Assembly (NCBI RefSeq): GCF_000003815.2
Contig: NC_049985.1
Location: 8,269,402 to 8,333,401 of the forward strand
Length of the DNA: 64,000 nt
Reading direction: 5' to 3'
Origin: Branchiostoma floridae
Taxonomy: Eukaryota > Chordata > Leptocardii > Amphioxiformes > Branchiostomatidae
The notes below the pieces were generated by a model. It did no database searches. It saw only the letters and a program-made list of their open reading frames with translations, and had not been told where the DNA came from. A program made the translations under genes and the position numbers. Below, piece after piece: positions 24,647 to 36,351 of the stretch (the first letter of the stretch is position 1; every line of letters begins with the position of its first letter).

Positions 24647-27166
24647 ATGTGCTGCAGTGAAGAAGGCTGCTGTGGGAACTGTAAGTACGAGGGGACCTGT
24701 ATCCGCAACCTCGGCTGGGCCCTGGTTGTTCTGGGCGTCATTGGCGCCATCCTGGCAGTGATTGCTGATGGGGTGTACCCGTTTGCTGTTGTCCACTTCA
24801 TCAGCGCTCCCATATGGGGAGGAGTCTTTGTAAGTTTTTGACTATCTTTTCTTTACTGCATAGGAAGTAGTAGCCTTCTTCACAGACTTGTTGGTTACAT
24901 AAAAGCGAACGTTGATTTAAACACATTCCGTACAATATTCCATTAAAATCTACATAATATAATACAATGAATATACACACCATACGTAGACGACATAAGC
25001 TAATGATCGTGTAACATAGTGAGTACTGATTAGGGTTATATAGAGAACTGTCCCCAAGAGAGGTCCAGGCTTTGGTTTCAAATGACGACAGAGAAGGAGC
25101 TATGTGTATGAGTATGTGCGCCAGGTGGAAAGGAATTCCACAGTTGCATGGCTCTGTGGAATTGATATATATCATTGTTCAACACAAGCCCAAACCACTT
25201 ACCTTCCACTCAGTCATTTTACAACCTTTACATTTGTACCTTTGGTTGAAGCAAATGCCACCATATTTTCCTTAGAGTTTCTCTACTACTGTAGTATTGT
25301 TACCAGTAAATAAACTGTTACTAATGGTTCCATGTGATGTTTTACAGATTATAGTAGCTGGAGGCTTGGCTGTCTGTGGAGGGAACAGTCCTGAAAATGC
25401 CTGTCTGGTGAGATGTTCCATGTTCTACTTACCTTTCTCATTTAGGAGAGAGTTGGTGGCGTTGATTGATAGAACAAGCTATCCAACTGAAGTCCTAGAA
25501 AGGTGCTAGAGCTGTGCATATATTAAGAGTCGGGGGAGGGGGTGTTCTGTTCTTGAAAAGAAATTTATAACATCTTTCCCCCTTTCACCTAACAGAGGAT
25601 AGCCCTACTGGTGATGAGCATCTTTGGCATCAACTTTGCCTTTGTGATTTGGATCGTCGCCATCATAGGACTAACCGTCGATGGACCCAACTGTGAATGG
25701 TTTGTGATGGAACTACGTATCAGAAATAACACTTATGGTTACGGTCATAACTGCGTTTGGTGGCCTGATTACTGGCGAGTGATAAGTAATTAATGAGTAA
25801 AAATGAGTATACTCATCATTACTCAATTACTTATTACTGTCACATCGTAATTATTGCAAAATAATTGACTGTTTAATATTCCCACTCCCCCAAAAAAAGT
25901 GGCAGAAACATCAAGAATGTTGACGATTTGACTGTTGTAGTTGGTTATGTAGCGATAGAAACGTCTTGTCATAACGTTATATCATCAAAACATGTAAAGA
26001 TGTTTGCGCACTGGGTTGGTCACACTTTAGGTCCAATGATTCTTGTTGATTCTGTAACTGTGGACCACGTGTTGCAGGTCCATTCTCGATCCCAACTGGC
26101 GCAGTGTTGACTGTGGTGGGATATATGCACTCCATGGCCTCCAGCTGCTGCTGGGACTGACCGAGACAGTTCTGATGTTCATAGTCAGCATCAGGGCCTG
26201 CTGTGGAACCTGTTGTAAGAACTGCTGTGACGGCACACAACAGCCTCCGGTAGGCAGCGTCTCTCGCCCTCTCTCTGTCTCTGTCTCTCTTTCTGTCTCT
26301 CCCTCTCCCTCTCTCCCCCCTCTCTCTCGCTCCCCTCTCTCTCTGTGCTTGTATGTGTTTGGATTTTGTGTGGGTCTGTGTGTGCGAGTGTCTGTCGTGT
26401 TTCTGTGTGCACGTGTATGTGTGTGTAGGGCAGATGGCATACATTAACTTCACTCCCTTCAGTATATATATATGTTACCTTCTTCTTGTACATTTCAGAC
26501 ACATGCCCACGTTTACCAGCCAGGGCAACCCTTACCACAACAGGGGTACTCTGGGGACATCCTCGTGCAGACAGGTGAGGCACCTTACTCAAGATAACCC
26601 CGGGGCTACTCCTAAATGTATTTTTCTGCGGCCACAATACTATCAAGTTTGTTGCTGTGTATTTTATAGTGTAATGTATGATTATAGTATTCACCAGAAT
26701 TGCCCTGATATTATTAAAGTTGATTTTCATCCGGGCATGATCCTTTGATTACTGCAAAAAAAACACAAGTAACGATGAGCACTGAATGTATTGCATGCAA
26801 CTGTTCGACCTCGACACATACAGTCATGGTCACTTTTCATATTTCTATAATGTTTTCCTGTGCAGTATATATAGTACATAAAAATAATAATATGATACGA
26901 GTGCATCATTTTTCTCTTCTTTGTCTCCTTTAGTGCCTGGTGCTCCTCCTGGCCAGCCGTATGCAGGACAGCAGCCAGGCTACAACCCACAAGCACAACC
27001 TGGGCCGTACCCAACCCAGCCCCAGCCTGGGTCGTACCCAACACAACCCCAGCCTGGGGCGTACCCAACACAACCCCAGCCTGGGGCGTACCCAACACAA
27101 GGGATGCCCCAACCCACTGTGTCAGAACCTCCACCTTATAACATGGGTGCAGAGCAGAAGATTTGA
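24647..27166 (+). CDS. MS4A/CD20-like four-helix protein, gene 3
   Basis: Six exons: 24647-24829, 25348-25407, 25596-25774, 26078-26249, 26499-26574, 26934-27166; 300 residues. The architecture equals gene 2: a Cys-rich start (MCCSEEGCCGNC), helix 1, SAPIWGGVF plus helix 2, helix 3 with a Trp-rich loop, helix 4 with LQLLLGLTETVLMF, then a Cys cluster. The tail has about four YPTQPQPGA units and ends in PPPY. Exon 3 must end at a GC donor (tg|gcgagt). The usual GT choice nearby gives the wrong phase and a stop codon in exon 4. Only one exon-3 copy is present. An in-frame upstream ATG at 24596 lies before the conserved acceptor and is probably intronic. Confidence 0.85.
26256..26345. repeat. 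CT-rich microsatellite in gene 3 intron 4
   Basis: (ct)n/(tctg)n tract immediately after the exon 4 donor; the equivalent intron of gene 4 carries a TG/CT tract. Confidence 0.85.
27000..27105 (+). repeat. Coding 27-bp minisatellite in gene 3 tail
   Basis: Four in-frame units of YPTQPQPG(S/A); the shorter counterpart of the array in gene 2. Confidence 0.85.
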
Positions 27167-28634
27167 ATGCATTTTTGCTGTTTTTTCATATGCCCACCAA
27201 GTTTAGCTTCATACTCAATGGCACTGATTTTATGTATCAGCTAAGGATGCTTGACGCATACAAGAATATATGTGGAAAACCTACTTTGATGTTATGCTAC
27301 CCTTTTGGAAAGGTAAACATTAATTTTACTGATATACTACGGACCCACACATGAATTCTGAAATAAGCATGGATTAAACAAATATATCTTTTGGTGAATG
27401 TTTCTACCCTAGGAGTATGAGATACGCCTAATGGAAAGCTGCTATTAAATGTTTTATGTGTATCAGAGAACCAAGGGCATGATGTGATCATTGCAGCCGT
27501 ACAAGGAGTCTAGAAGAGTCATAATCAAAATTCATGAAGTCCGCAATCATGTTGATTATATGGGCACTATATACGGAAGTACATGTATGATATGTAGCAC
27601 ACCAGTTACGTCATGTAATATTCTTTGTTGCTGCTATATCCAACATGTGTACTACTGTTGTTGTGAACAATCAATGGAATAAATTGAAATCCACATTAAT
27701 GGATAAAGTATACAATGGAAGCCTCAAATCTATGTAATTGAATACCAATTACATAAGCATTCAGCATTCAAGAAAAAATGTTTCAATGCATTAACCTATT
27801 GAATTAAGAGACATGTATGATCATGAGCTGATAAACTAACACACCAGTGTCACGATTATGGAGCAGTGTGAAGTCAAATGCATTCAAGTTGGAAATATCA
27901 TTTTATTTTCAGGTCCTGTACATTGGCGCGTAACGTTACCTATTCCGTTTTCGGAACAGTATAATTACTTTCCACTGTTACTTAACGTTATGTTATACAC
28001 GGACGAATAACCCCACCTATTGGACGATGTTTTGCAGTCGTTGATAAAAATATCTGCCAAGCTAAAAACTCAACCTGAACGATGACAAGTTGTTAGACTT
28101 GGACTTTACTTTACAAGACGGACGGAAATTGCTATGTCATTGGCAAGGAGAAATCTGCCTAGCATGTATATCCAATTCGGACCAACATGCTAAGCTACTA
28201 TTTCCGGAGACTCCAGGGATGTTTTTGCATAGAGGTCGTGTCACTCGTGTGTAGTTTCGATCATTCAATTTCTCGGCACCACAAGTTTTCACATCCATAT
28301 AAAGAACAGGTTTGGCACAGGAGTCAAAGGTTCTCAGAAGGCTATCGGGTGAAACTGTAGCCTGGAGCCCAGCCTTGTTCGCTTTTGTCCGCTCCCGAAG
28401 GCAGGGTAGCAAAACTGAGGACTGAGTTGGACATTTGAAGCTTTGCGCGCTTTGTTTGACAGTTGTTGTTTTGGGCTAAAGAAAGGCTACCTGAAACCAC
28501 AGCACAAAGGCTCAGATGGATCGAGTTTCATTGCAGATGCCATAGAGGTCAAATCTACCGATAACTCATCTCTGCACAACAACAGGGAACAGTGTGTATC
28601 CTCAGACCGTGACACCGGCACGGTTTGTGTAGTC
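27167..28634. other. 3' UTR of gene 3 and intergenic sequence
   Basis: Noncoding. An AATAAA at 27678-27683 lies about 510 bases after the stop codon and is the likely poly(A) signal. Confidence 0.5.
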
Positions 28635-28880
28635 CTGAAGGAGCTGAAAGTTGCCGTGCAAGACGCTCTGACTGACAAACTTGACCTTGGTTTGAAACTG
28701 TCACTTGCAAGGCGTTTCCACTGACCAGGTGAGTCTGTTACAAGACAGGAGGGTACCATAACAACTTGTTATTTCGACTGATCTCCCGTCGGTCTTCTCT
28801 TTCACTTTCATATTCTGCAAGGTTCATGGTTTACGGACTGACACCGCCCATGCCTTCGGTTACTTGATCACGTCCTAGAT
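28635..28880 (+). promoter_or_regulatory. Conserved upstream block of gene 4 (candidate 5' exon/promoter)
   Basis: It holds the same string as upstream of gene 3 (aagttgccgtgca ... ctgacaaactt ... ttggtttgaa(g/a)ctgtca ... ccactgaccag) and a donor gtgagt at 28729. Similarity continues to 'ggactgacaccgcccatg'. A 93-codon frame ends in this block but is not preserved in the other copies. Confidence 0.5.
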
Positions 28881-29177
28881 CCGTAAGTTACGCTTTTCGG
28901 TGACCTCTCTACTCCCTGAGTTTTTGATTGGATGTTTACTAAATCAATTGTATTCCAGTACTTCCTGTCAATAATATGCATCATAGATTGTGTGAATACA
29001 TACAAATAAGGGCAATCAGAGATGGCATGTTTGACTCACATGCAGGTTACTGACACAGGTGATCAATAGTTACAGCCAAAGCTCACTGACTATGTGGCAG
29101 ACGTAATGATGGTTTACAATGTATGGTTGTAACCGCTGCAGTCAGATGTACATTATGTTATTTCCATCTACCCAGCC

Positions 29178-30609
29178 ATGTGCTGCAGTGAGTTCGGCAG
29201 TTGTGGAGGCAGCTATAAGTACAACCTCGGCTGGGCCCTGATTGTTCTGGGCGTCGTTGGCTTCATCCTGGCAGTGATAGCTGATGGGGTGTATGCAGGA
29301 TACCCATTTGCTGGTGTCCATCACATCAGCGCTCCCATATGGGGAGGTATCTTTGTAAGTATGACTGCCTTTTCTTTGCTACAGAAAGAGTGACTGAAAC
29401 TACGTGGAACGTTACGGTCAAATCTGTACAAGTAGCCATCTCTACATACATGAACAAATTCTGACCAATGGGACCGTTATACATGTATATATTTCCCATT
29501 GACACAATCATTGACAATCGTGTCTATAGCGACCACCTGTCCACATAGGCAAGAATCTATGGGTCTCATGAGACAGGGCAGGCTTACATGCCTACATATT
29601 GCATATGCCTGCATGCTGCCATGCAAATATGCACATGTACAGTTGCATGTATATTACTGGTGATCCCATGTGATGTTTTACAGATTATAGTTGCTGGAGG
29701 CTTGGCTGTCCGTGGAGAGAAGAGTCCTGATAATGCCTGTCTGGTGAGGTGTTCCATGTTCTACTTAACTCTCTTACAAAATTTAACAGATATAGATAAA
29801 GTTTGAGCACGAATTTTTAGGCTGTTTTATCTAAATTACTAGATGCATACAGCAGTAGCAGTTTTACCTGAATGTTTCTTCCCTTCATAATGTTGTCTAG
29901 TGTATCTAGTGAAAGTTTAAAGTCTTTGAATTTCTGACATTTTTTCGTTCCCCCCACCACCACCCCTCCCACCATGCAGAGCATAGCACTACTGGTGATG
30001 AGCATCTTTGGCATCATCGCTGCCTTTGGGATTTTCGTGATCGCAGCCGCGGGACAAGGCATCGATGGAATCCGGTGTGACCAGTTTGTGTCGGGACCAT
30101 GTGATCGTGACGGAGGCACCCCTCACGAGATTGACGGCCAGATTATTTACACCCACCGCTGTAGTGATTATTGGTCTGATAACTGGTAAGTGGAAAGGAT
30201 GTTGACAACTTGATTGTTGCAGTTTGGTTATGTAACGAATCTAACAAAAGAAACTTTCTTTCAGACATTATCAAAACATGTAAAGACGTATGCACATTGG
30301 GGTAGGTACACTTTACTTCCAATGATACATGTTGACACTATAACTCTTCTGTTTTGCAGGTACGATCTGTTTCCCGACTGGCGCAGTGTTAATTGTTGGG
30401 GAGTCAGGATCCTCCACATCCTCCAGATCCTGCTGGGACTTGCCGAGACAGTTCTGATGTTCATCGTCAGCGTCAGGACCTGCCGCGGAGCATGTAGGAA
30501 CTGCTGTGACGGCACACAACAACCTCCGGTAGGCAGTGTGTGTCTGTGTGTGCGTGTGTGCGGGTGTGTCTGTCTGTGTGTGTGCGTATTTGTGTGTGTG
30601 TGTGTGTGT

Positions 30610-30669
<60 letters not shown>

Positions 30670-30686
30670 GTCTGTGTGTGTGCGTA

Positions 30687-30730
<44 letters not shown>

Positions 30731-32105
30731 TGTGTTTGTGTGTGTACATGTATGCACATGCGCACGTGGAAGTGTTTGTGTGTGGTGAGATTGTGGAGAC
30801 ACGGGCTTGGCTCAGTTGCCATGGTTGGATTTCAAATGCTATTTTTGCTTCTGGTTGTTTCTTGACAATGTACAAATAATTAATGCATACAAGTAAGGCC
30901 AGCAACACAGTGTGATTTCTAACTTTGTTGAAAAACGTTTTACTGAGATGCAAAAATATTTCACTGTCTGTCTATCAGAAGAAAGTGACATTTCGCTTCA
31001 GGAAATAAGCTAAAAGCAATGCTATTGCAGACGGCTTACGTTCACTCTGTATGTACTCTCCAAGCAGAGGTCGANNNNNNNNNNNNNNNNNNNNNNNNNN
31101 NNNNNNNNNNNNNNNNNNNNNNNNNNNNNNNNNNNNNNNNNNNNNNNNNNNNNNNNNNNNNNNNNNNNNNNNNNCCTGTACTTTTTTCGACTACTAGTAT
31201 ATCTCCGCGACTCGACCTCTGCTTGGAGAGTATCTGTATGTACCTTGTGCGTTTCAGACACATGCCATCGTTTACCAGCCGCCTGGAGAGCGCCTAGCCC
31301 AACAGGTGCATTATGGGGAAATCATCGTGCAGACAGGTGAGACATCTTAAGGTACCCTCTCGCTGCCCTTGCGTCAAGCTTGCGTCACTGTGGGGTTAGA
31401 GAGATACTCAACGAATTTCAGAGAACAAAGAACGCATTTTCTTACTGTTTGTGTATTTTGTCGTCTTCTAAGTCATACTTTTATGTATTACGTAATATCT
31501 AAATTATAAAAAAATCGGAGAAAACCACAAAACAGTGACACAGTGAACGAACCTTGCAGTGACGCAAGCTTGACGCAAGTGCAGCGAGATCTTACTCACA
31601 AAACAAGACCTTTTAATTTTTTTCTTCAGTCACAATAATTTCAAGTAGTTTGTAGCTGTGTATGTTATGTTGTATCGTTTTTTTTTTGCTAGGTACGATT
31701 TTGCAGCATAATTGCACTAGTAGTCGTAGATCATTGAATTTGATTTTCATTTGTTATCAAGCATGATCCTGTGATTTCTGGAGAAAACACAATAACACAC
31801 TAAAGTTGAGCGCAGAATGCATTGAGACTCTTCACCTTTAACACATACATGTTCCTCATCATCAGTTTTCATACTTCCGTTTTCCTAAGTAGTAAGGTAT
31901 ATATATATATACATATATATGTAGTACATATATAATACATATAACGTTACATCAGTTCTCTTTGTTATCTCTTGTAGCGCCTGGTGGCCAGCCCTATGCA
32001 GGACAGCAGCGAGCCCAACCCGGTCCGTACCCCACACTGGCGGTGCCCCCACCCCCTGTATCAGAACCTCCACCTTATAACATGACTGATGATCAGAAGA
32101 TTTGA
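29178..32105 (+). CDS. MS4A/CD20-like four-helix protein, gene 4
   Basis: Six exons: 29178-29354, 29684-29743, 29980-30185, 30360-30528, 31258-31336, 31978-32105; 272 residues, stop TGA. It shares the start MCCSE, helix 1, SAPIWGGIF and VAGGLAVRG of helix 2, and [11 protein letters not shown] of helix 4 with genes 2 and 3. Exon 3 is 206 nt, the longest second extracellular loop of genes 1-4. The tail has lost the YPTQPQPG array and retains only a short PGPYP stretch before SEPPPYN and DQKI. Intron 4 contains a large TG/CT microsatellite, a MITE and the assembly gap, so this intron's length is uncertain; the exons are intact. Confidence 0.85.
30535..30750. repeat. TG/CT microsatellite in gene 4 intron 4
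   Basis: About 210 bases of (tg)n with an internal (ct)n run at 30686-30712. It generates long spurious ORFs on both strands. Confidence 0.95.
31054..31232. mobile_element. Palindromic MITE containing the assembly gap
   Basis: Left end tactctccaagcagaggtcga; the right end is its inverse. The 8-base sequence tctgtatg flanks both sides (31046-31053 and 31233-31240), a clear target duplication. The middle 100 bases are N. An 8-bp duplication fits hAT-like elements. Confidence 0.85.
31075..31174. other. Assembly gap (100 N)
   Basis: Exactly 100 ambiguous bases, the usual placeholder for a gap of unknown size. It sits at the centre of a palindromic element. Confidence 0.99.
31358..31589. mobile_element. 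Short TIR element in gene 4 intron 5
   Basis: 33-base terminal arms (31358-31390 and 31557-31589) are inverse copies with one mismatch; the core is gcgtcaagcttgcgtcactg. The interior is AT-rich without an ORF. The arm itself contains a small palindrome, aagctt. Confidence 0.8.
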
Positions 32106-35100
32106 ATGATGCATTTTTGCTGTTTGTACATGTGCATATTTGCTGTGTTTTAAATTTCATACTCAGTGACATTTACCGTCCATTCCAATCGTCCCATAGC
32201 CTTTTAATCAGCCGTAGGATGATTAATTAGCCGTAGCGGCAGCACAACATGTTATGCTGTATCAATAGGCATGTTAGTTCCCTGGCGGCGCCTATCTCCT
32301 CTCCGGGGCAAGTGACATTTACCGTTATTCTAGACCAACTTGCAGATTTGTGACGGGATTTTTTGTGGAGAACCTTTTTGATGTTTCTGTACCCTTTTGG
32401 AAATGGAAATGTTTTACTGTGTGCGTGAACTATGTTTGACTGTACATATATGGACCCGCGTATATGACCTTAGGGAGTGTCTCCAGATATGAATTCTGAA
32501 AAATCATAGATTTAGCCAACATTTCTTGGCAAATCGTATGCAAAAGGTTATTGAAATGGTAAATCAAAACTATTTTGGATACCCTGGGAGTGTGAGATCT
32601 GACTAATGGAAAGGTTCTTGTTTTTAAGAATCGTTCATGTGAATCAGAGCACCACAGATGGACATGAAGAGTTGTTATAATTTCAGTGGTTGATTTTCGT
32701 CCATCCAGAGATACAGGCACTAAAATGTGTGACATGAGTGTGGCTTTTTCTGTAGCTAAAATTAGTAAAAGCTTAATTACTCAAGAACATAACGCTTCGC
32801 ATTTTTGTTAATTTTCAGTGCAGACTGCCCTGGTAAGCTGCTAAAATGATGGTGTAACACTTAACGCATATAAGATGACAGTAATTGATAAGAGTAATTG
32901 ACTAGTTTTATGGTATCTTTTAAGTTTTATGGTATCGCGTTACATCAAATGTGGTGATTTGCCTGAAATTAAAAGTTCATGTGTCAACATGTGTTTTAAC
33001 CGTGGGTTTTTTATAGACTTAAAATCTATAAAAATCTATACATTCCACGTTTGGTTGAGATATTTGAATAGAACTTATTGATTAGATTTAATGTTTTCAT
33101 TGAAAACTTATGGCTTATCCTGTGAGGAATACAACTTTTTGCAGTGCGTGTTTGTAGGCACTTTGTAAAGTACATGTACCATTATGTAGCACACCTGGCG
33201 GATATGGCAGGAACAACAGAGATGATTAGATAACGTAGCTTATGTACTACATATTCTATTTTCCGTGTATAGTTGCAAGATTATTCTAAAGACTTGTGAT
33301 TGCAAACTTCATGGATTTTATGGCTTTTCGAGAACCCTTATTCATTTACATATCTAATTAATAGACATAGATGATTATGAGCTGACAAACTATTATTAAA
33401 CACACCCGTATCATAATATGGGGCAATGGGGAGTCAAATGCCTTGGATGGAAATGCGTGTGACATAATTTCCAGGTCCTACAGTCAGCCACTGTAGCCTG
33501 AGTACCATCCTCCGTGGTTAGCAAGCGAAAGTAGTGAGCCAGCGGTCACTACGGAGGATGGTACTCAGGCTACAGCCACTGTACATTTTCACGTACGTAT
33601 CCGTCCTTGGAATATTATAATAACATTACCTTTCCACTGTTACCTAATGTTGTGTCACACAGTACATTTGCACGTGCCTATTCCGTCCTTCGAATATTAA
33701 TATACACTGTTACCTAATGCTATGTTACACACGGATGAACAACCCCACCCATTGTTGGCTGTGTCGACTACTAGTATTTATAGTTGTTGATGAAAAATAC
33801 CGTATCTGACAACCAAAACAATTCAAACTGAACCGTATAATATCATAAGACTTAAATTCCCATCGTCCGAAGTACCTTCCTAATTGTCTAAGATGTAAAC
33901 AACCACAGTACAAAAGCTGACGGGTCCAGTTTCAGTCCTGATGCCCTGTAGGTCATCTAAGCGTAACAACTGGAAATACTGTATAAGGGGAAAATGTTTT
34001 ATTTACGCGTTGACCTCTTTACTACAAACTTGCAACCACTGTGAACATTATCAATTTGACAGCAAAACCCTGCATGGTAGTTTTACCCGTAAACTTAAAC
34101 CACCGAGGATCCCTCATATTCTCCCTACCGCAAAATTAATTCACTGCGAACATTTTCCGTTTTACAGTACTGTAACCTTTGACATACCTGTTCGACTAGT
34201 CCTGACGGAACTCGCCATTGGCTGCCATATGTAGGATCATGTATACTAAACCAACAGCTTAGGTCAAGTGGCATCTTCTTACACAGGTAGGTGACGACAT
34301 TGCCGTTTCGGTAGCCATAAAATTAGGTTTATTTGCTGTAAACAGATATGATATACCGGTTAGAAGAACGTTTATGACTTAGAAACCCTAACGTTATACA
34401 CTTGAGGAAATGGTTCTTGTCGCAGGTAGCCGAAAACAGGACGTTTGAAACAGGTGCGTCAGAAAGGGCCCCGAAGCAAATGCTTCCCTCCCAATAAACA
34501 AGAAACGTTTGTGATGCATATTTGTGTATACATCTATAGCCATGTACGTTATCAACAGATCATTGGCCTTTAATAGCTATATGATAACACAAATGAGTCA
34601 ACCACTGCTAGAAGACGACAAATATGTTGCGCAATTACCTACTATGAAGTCGCAATTTATATCTCAGTTTATTTTAAAACATGACGACTTTGTGGTCATC
34701 AAAACCGTGTTCCCCTTAGTCTATGTTCCTGGTTCCGTTTTACAGAAGTTACAGGCTACGTCAACTGCATTTCGCAATGGCTTAGCGTGACGTCTTTGGC
34801 TACATTTGGGGGTTCTGACATTTGGGGTTTTGGGGGGTTCTTTCGGTGGAAAATTACAGTAAACGAAAAGCCTGCTAGGTCGTTTGTGATTATCAGACTG
34901 TATCGTAAGTTAGACGAGGAAGCGTGTGGAGTCAGGTGGGTGGTGGGTTGTCCTCTTGGATTTTTAGCCGAATTTTGTAAATTTCTATGACATGTGGGGC
35001 AACAATTATGATATCAATATGACATTTTGAAACTATGCTACCTGATGTATTGTGTTATTGTTCTCACATACTATTATTAGACCTTTTCCTCCCTATGTCT

Positions 35101-36351
35101 TGTTGTGTCAGCTCAACCACAACATGTGTATGGTTGCCCGAAACTTACAAAATGTCAGTAAGTCTTGACAGGCCAGACTATCGTGACTGAAGTACTAGTG
35201 TTATGCAGTAAATGAGACAACAAGGTAATCCTTGAAATTACGTATGGATGCCAACATGAAGTAGCGCATAAATTATTCAATATGAGCCATTCTTCAATCG
35301 CATGCAATATGGATATGGAGTGCAATATGGATATGGAGTCCGCTTGATCTTTGTCAAATACGCCTTATATTGAATTCCGTAATACCAAATATGCTGTAGT
35401 ACAATCATTTGTGTTGAAAACTTTTCAGATATTTACATGTACTTGGTATCAGTGAATTCATACAAAACATGCCTATTGTTGTTGTATTCTGGATTTTGTT
35501 TACCTAGATGAATAGACCATTCATGTTGTTTTATATATATAGAGAGATGTCCTGAATGGCCATGATGTCGTATTTTATGTTGCAGTGAGATCTAGATGTG
35601 GGACACCGGTTAAGAAGTCGTAACCATGAAATTCTTTATTACCCTGTCTGTTAACAATTAAAATAGGTTGACATTTGAAATTGATACTATGCTGAAGGGT
35701 TGGGAGTTCGAATCCGGACTTGTTGCTCACCCAAAATGCACGCTATTGGAAAGGAGCATAATCCGTCTTCCATTGTTCATCGTGCTTCTCGAAAAGAGCT
35801 AGGGTAATTTTCCCTGTCTCTAATTGACTTCATGCACACTTCACGTCCGCAGACTTCCTGCAGTTAAAGATTTTGCTGGTCCTCCATAAAAGGTTTATTC
35901 TAATGAGACCCAGACAGTATTTCTAATCTCCTGCTTTTCTTCGAGGTCGGCAGGTTATTGCTTGCGCCCACGACCCGATCATATTTTCCAAGCTTTCTCA
36001 ATATACCATATTGTGCACCATGGAGACCTTGACGTCATACATGTAGTACGGGCCAGTAATCATATCGCGGGTACACTCTCCCAGGTTTACGGATCGCTCT
36101 CTGCAGGAGAAGTGGACCGATGGTAGTCTCTGCCAGACTCCCGCCTGGCCGAATAGAAATAGGGGACTTCGGCCAAGTTAGGAATAAAAGCTTAGTAGGA
36201 GTTGATTAATTGGCCTAGGAGTGAACTGACCGGCCGGCGGTGAGGAAATAAGTCCTCTGGTCGGCCGACTCCCCTAGCGTACTATTGACTCTATTTGTCC
36301 AATTTCTAGTATTAGACTACCGATCCACTGAGCCTGGTAGAGGCTAGACCG
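32106..36351. other. Intergenic between gene 4 and the composite gene
   Basis: Noncoding as far as I can see. It contains the MITE at 33493-33573, a repeat relative at 33990-34170 and small unrelated ORFs. No signal-peptide exon or lectin-type coding was recognised here. Confidence 0.5.
33493..33573. mobile_element. 81-bp palindromic MITE with 7-bp target duplication
   Basis: Arms gtagcctgagtaccatcctc... are perfectly inverted over 23 bases (25 if flanks are counted). agccact occurs directly on both sides (33486-33492 and 33574-33580). The loop is about 35 bases. Confidence 0.85.

Noticed and set aside
28443-28724. 93-codon ORF before gene 4 as a separate gene
   Set aside because: It overlaps the conserved upstream block, but the frame is not preserved in the copies before genes 2 and 3.
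30261-30953. ORFs of 109-230 codons on both strands
   Set aside because: They read through a TG/CT microsatellite; the peptides are pure Cys-Val or His-Thr repeats.
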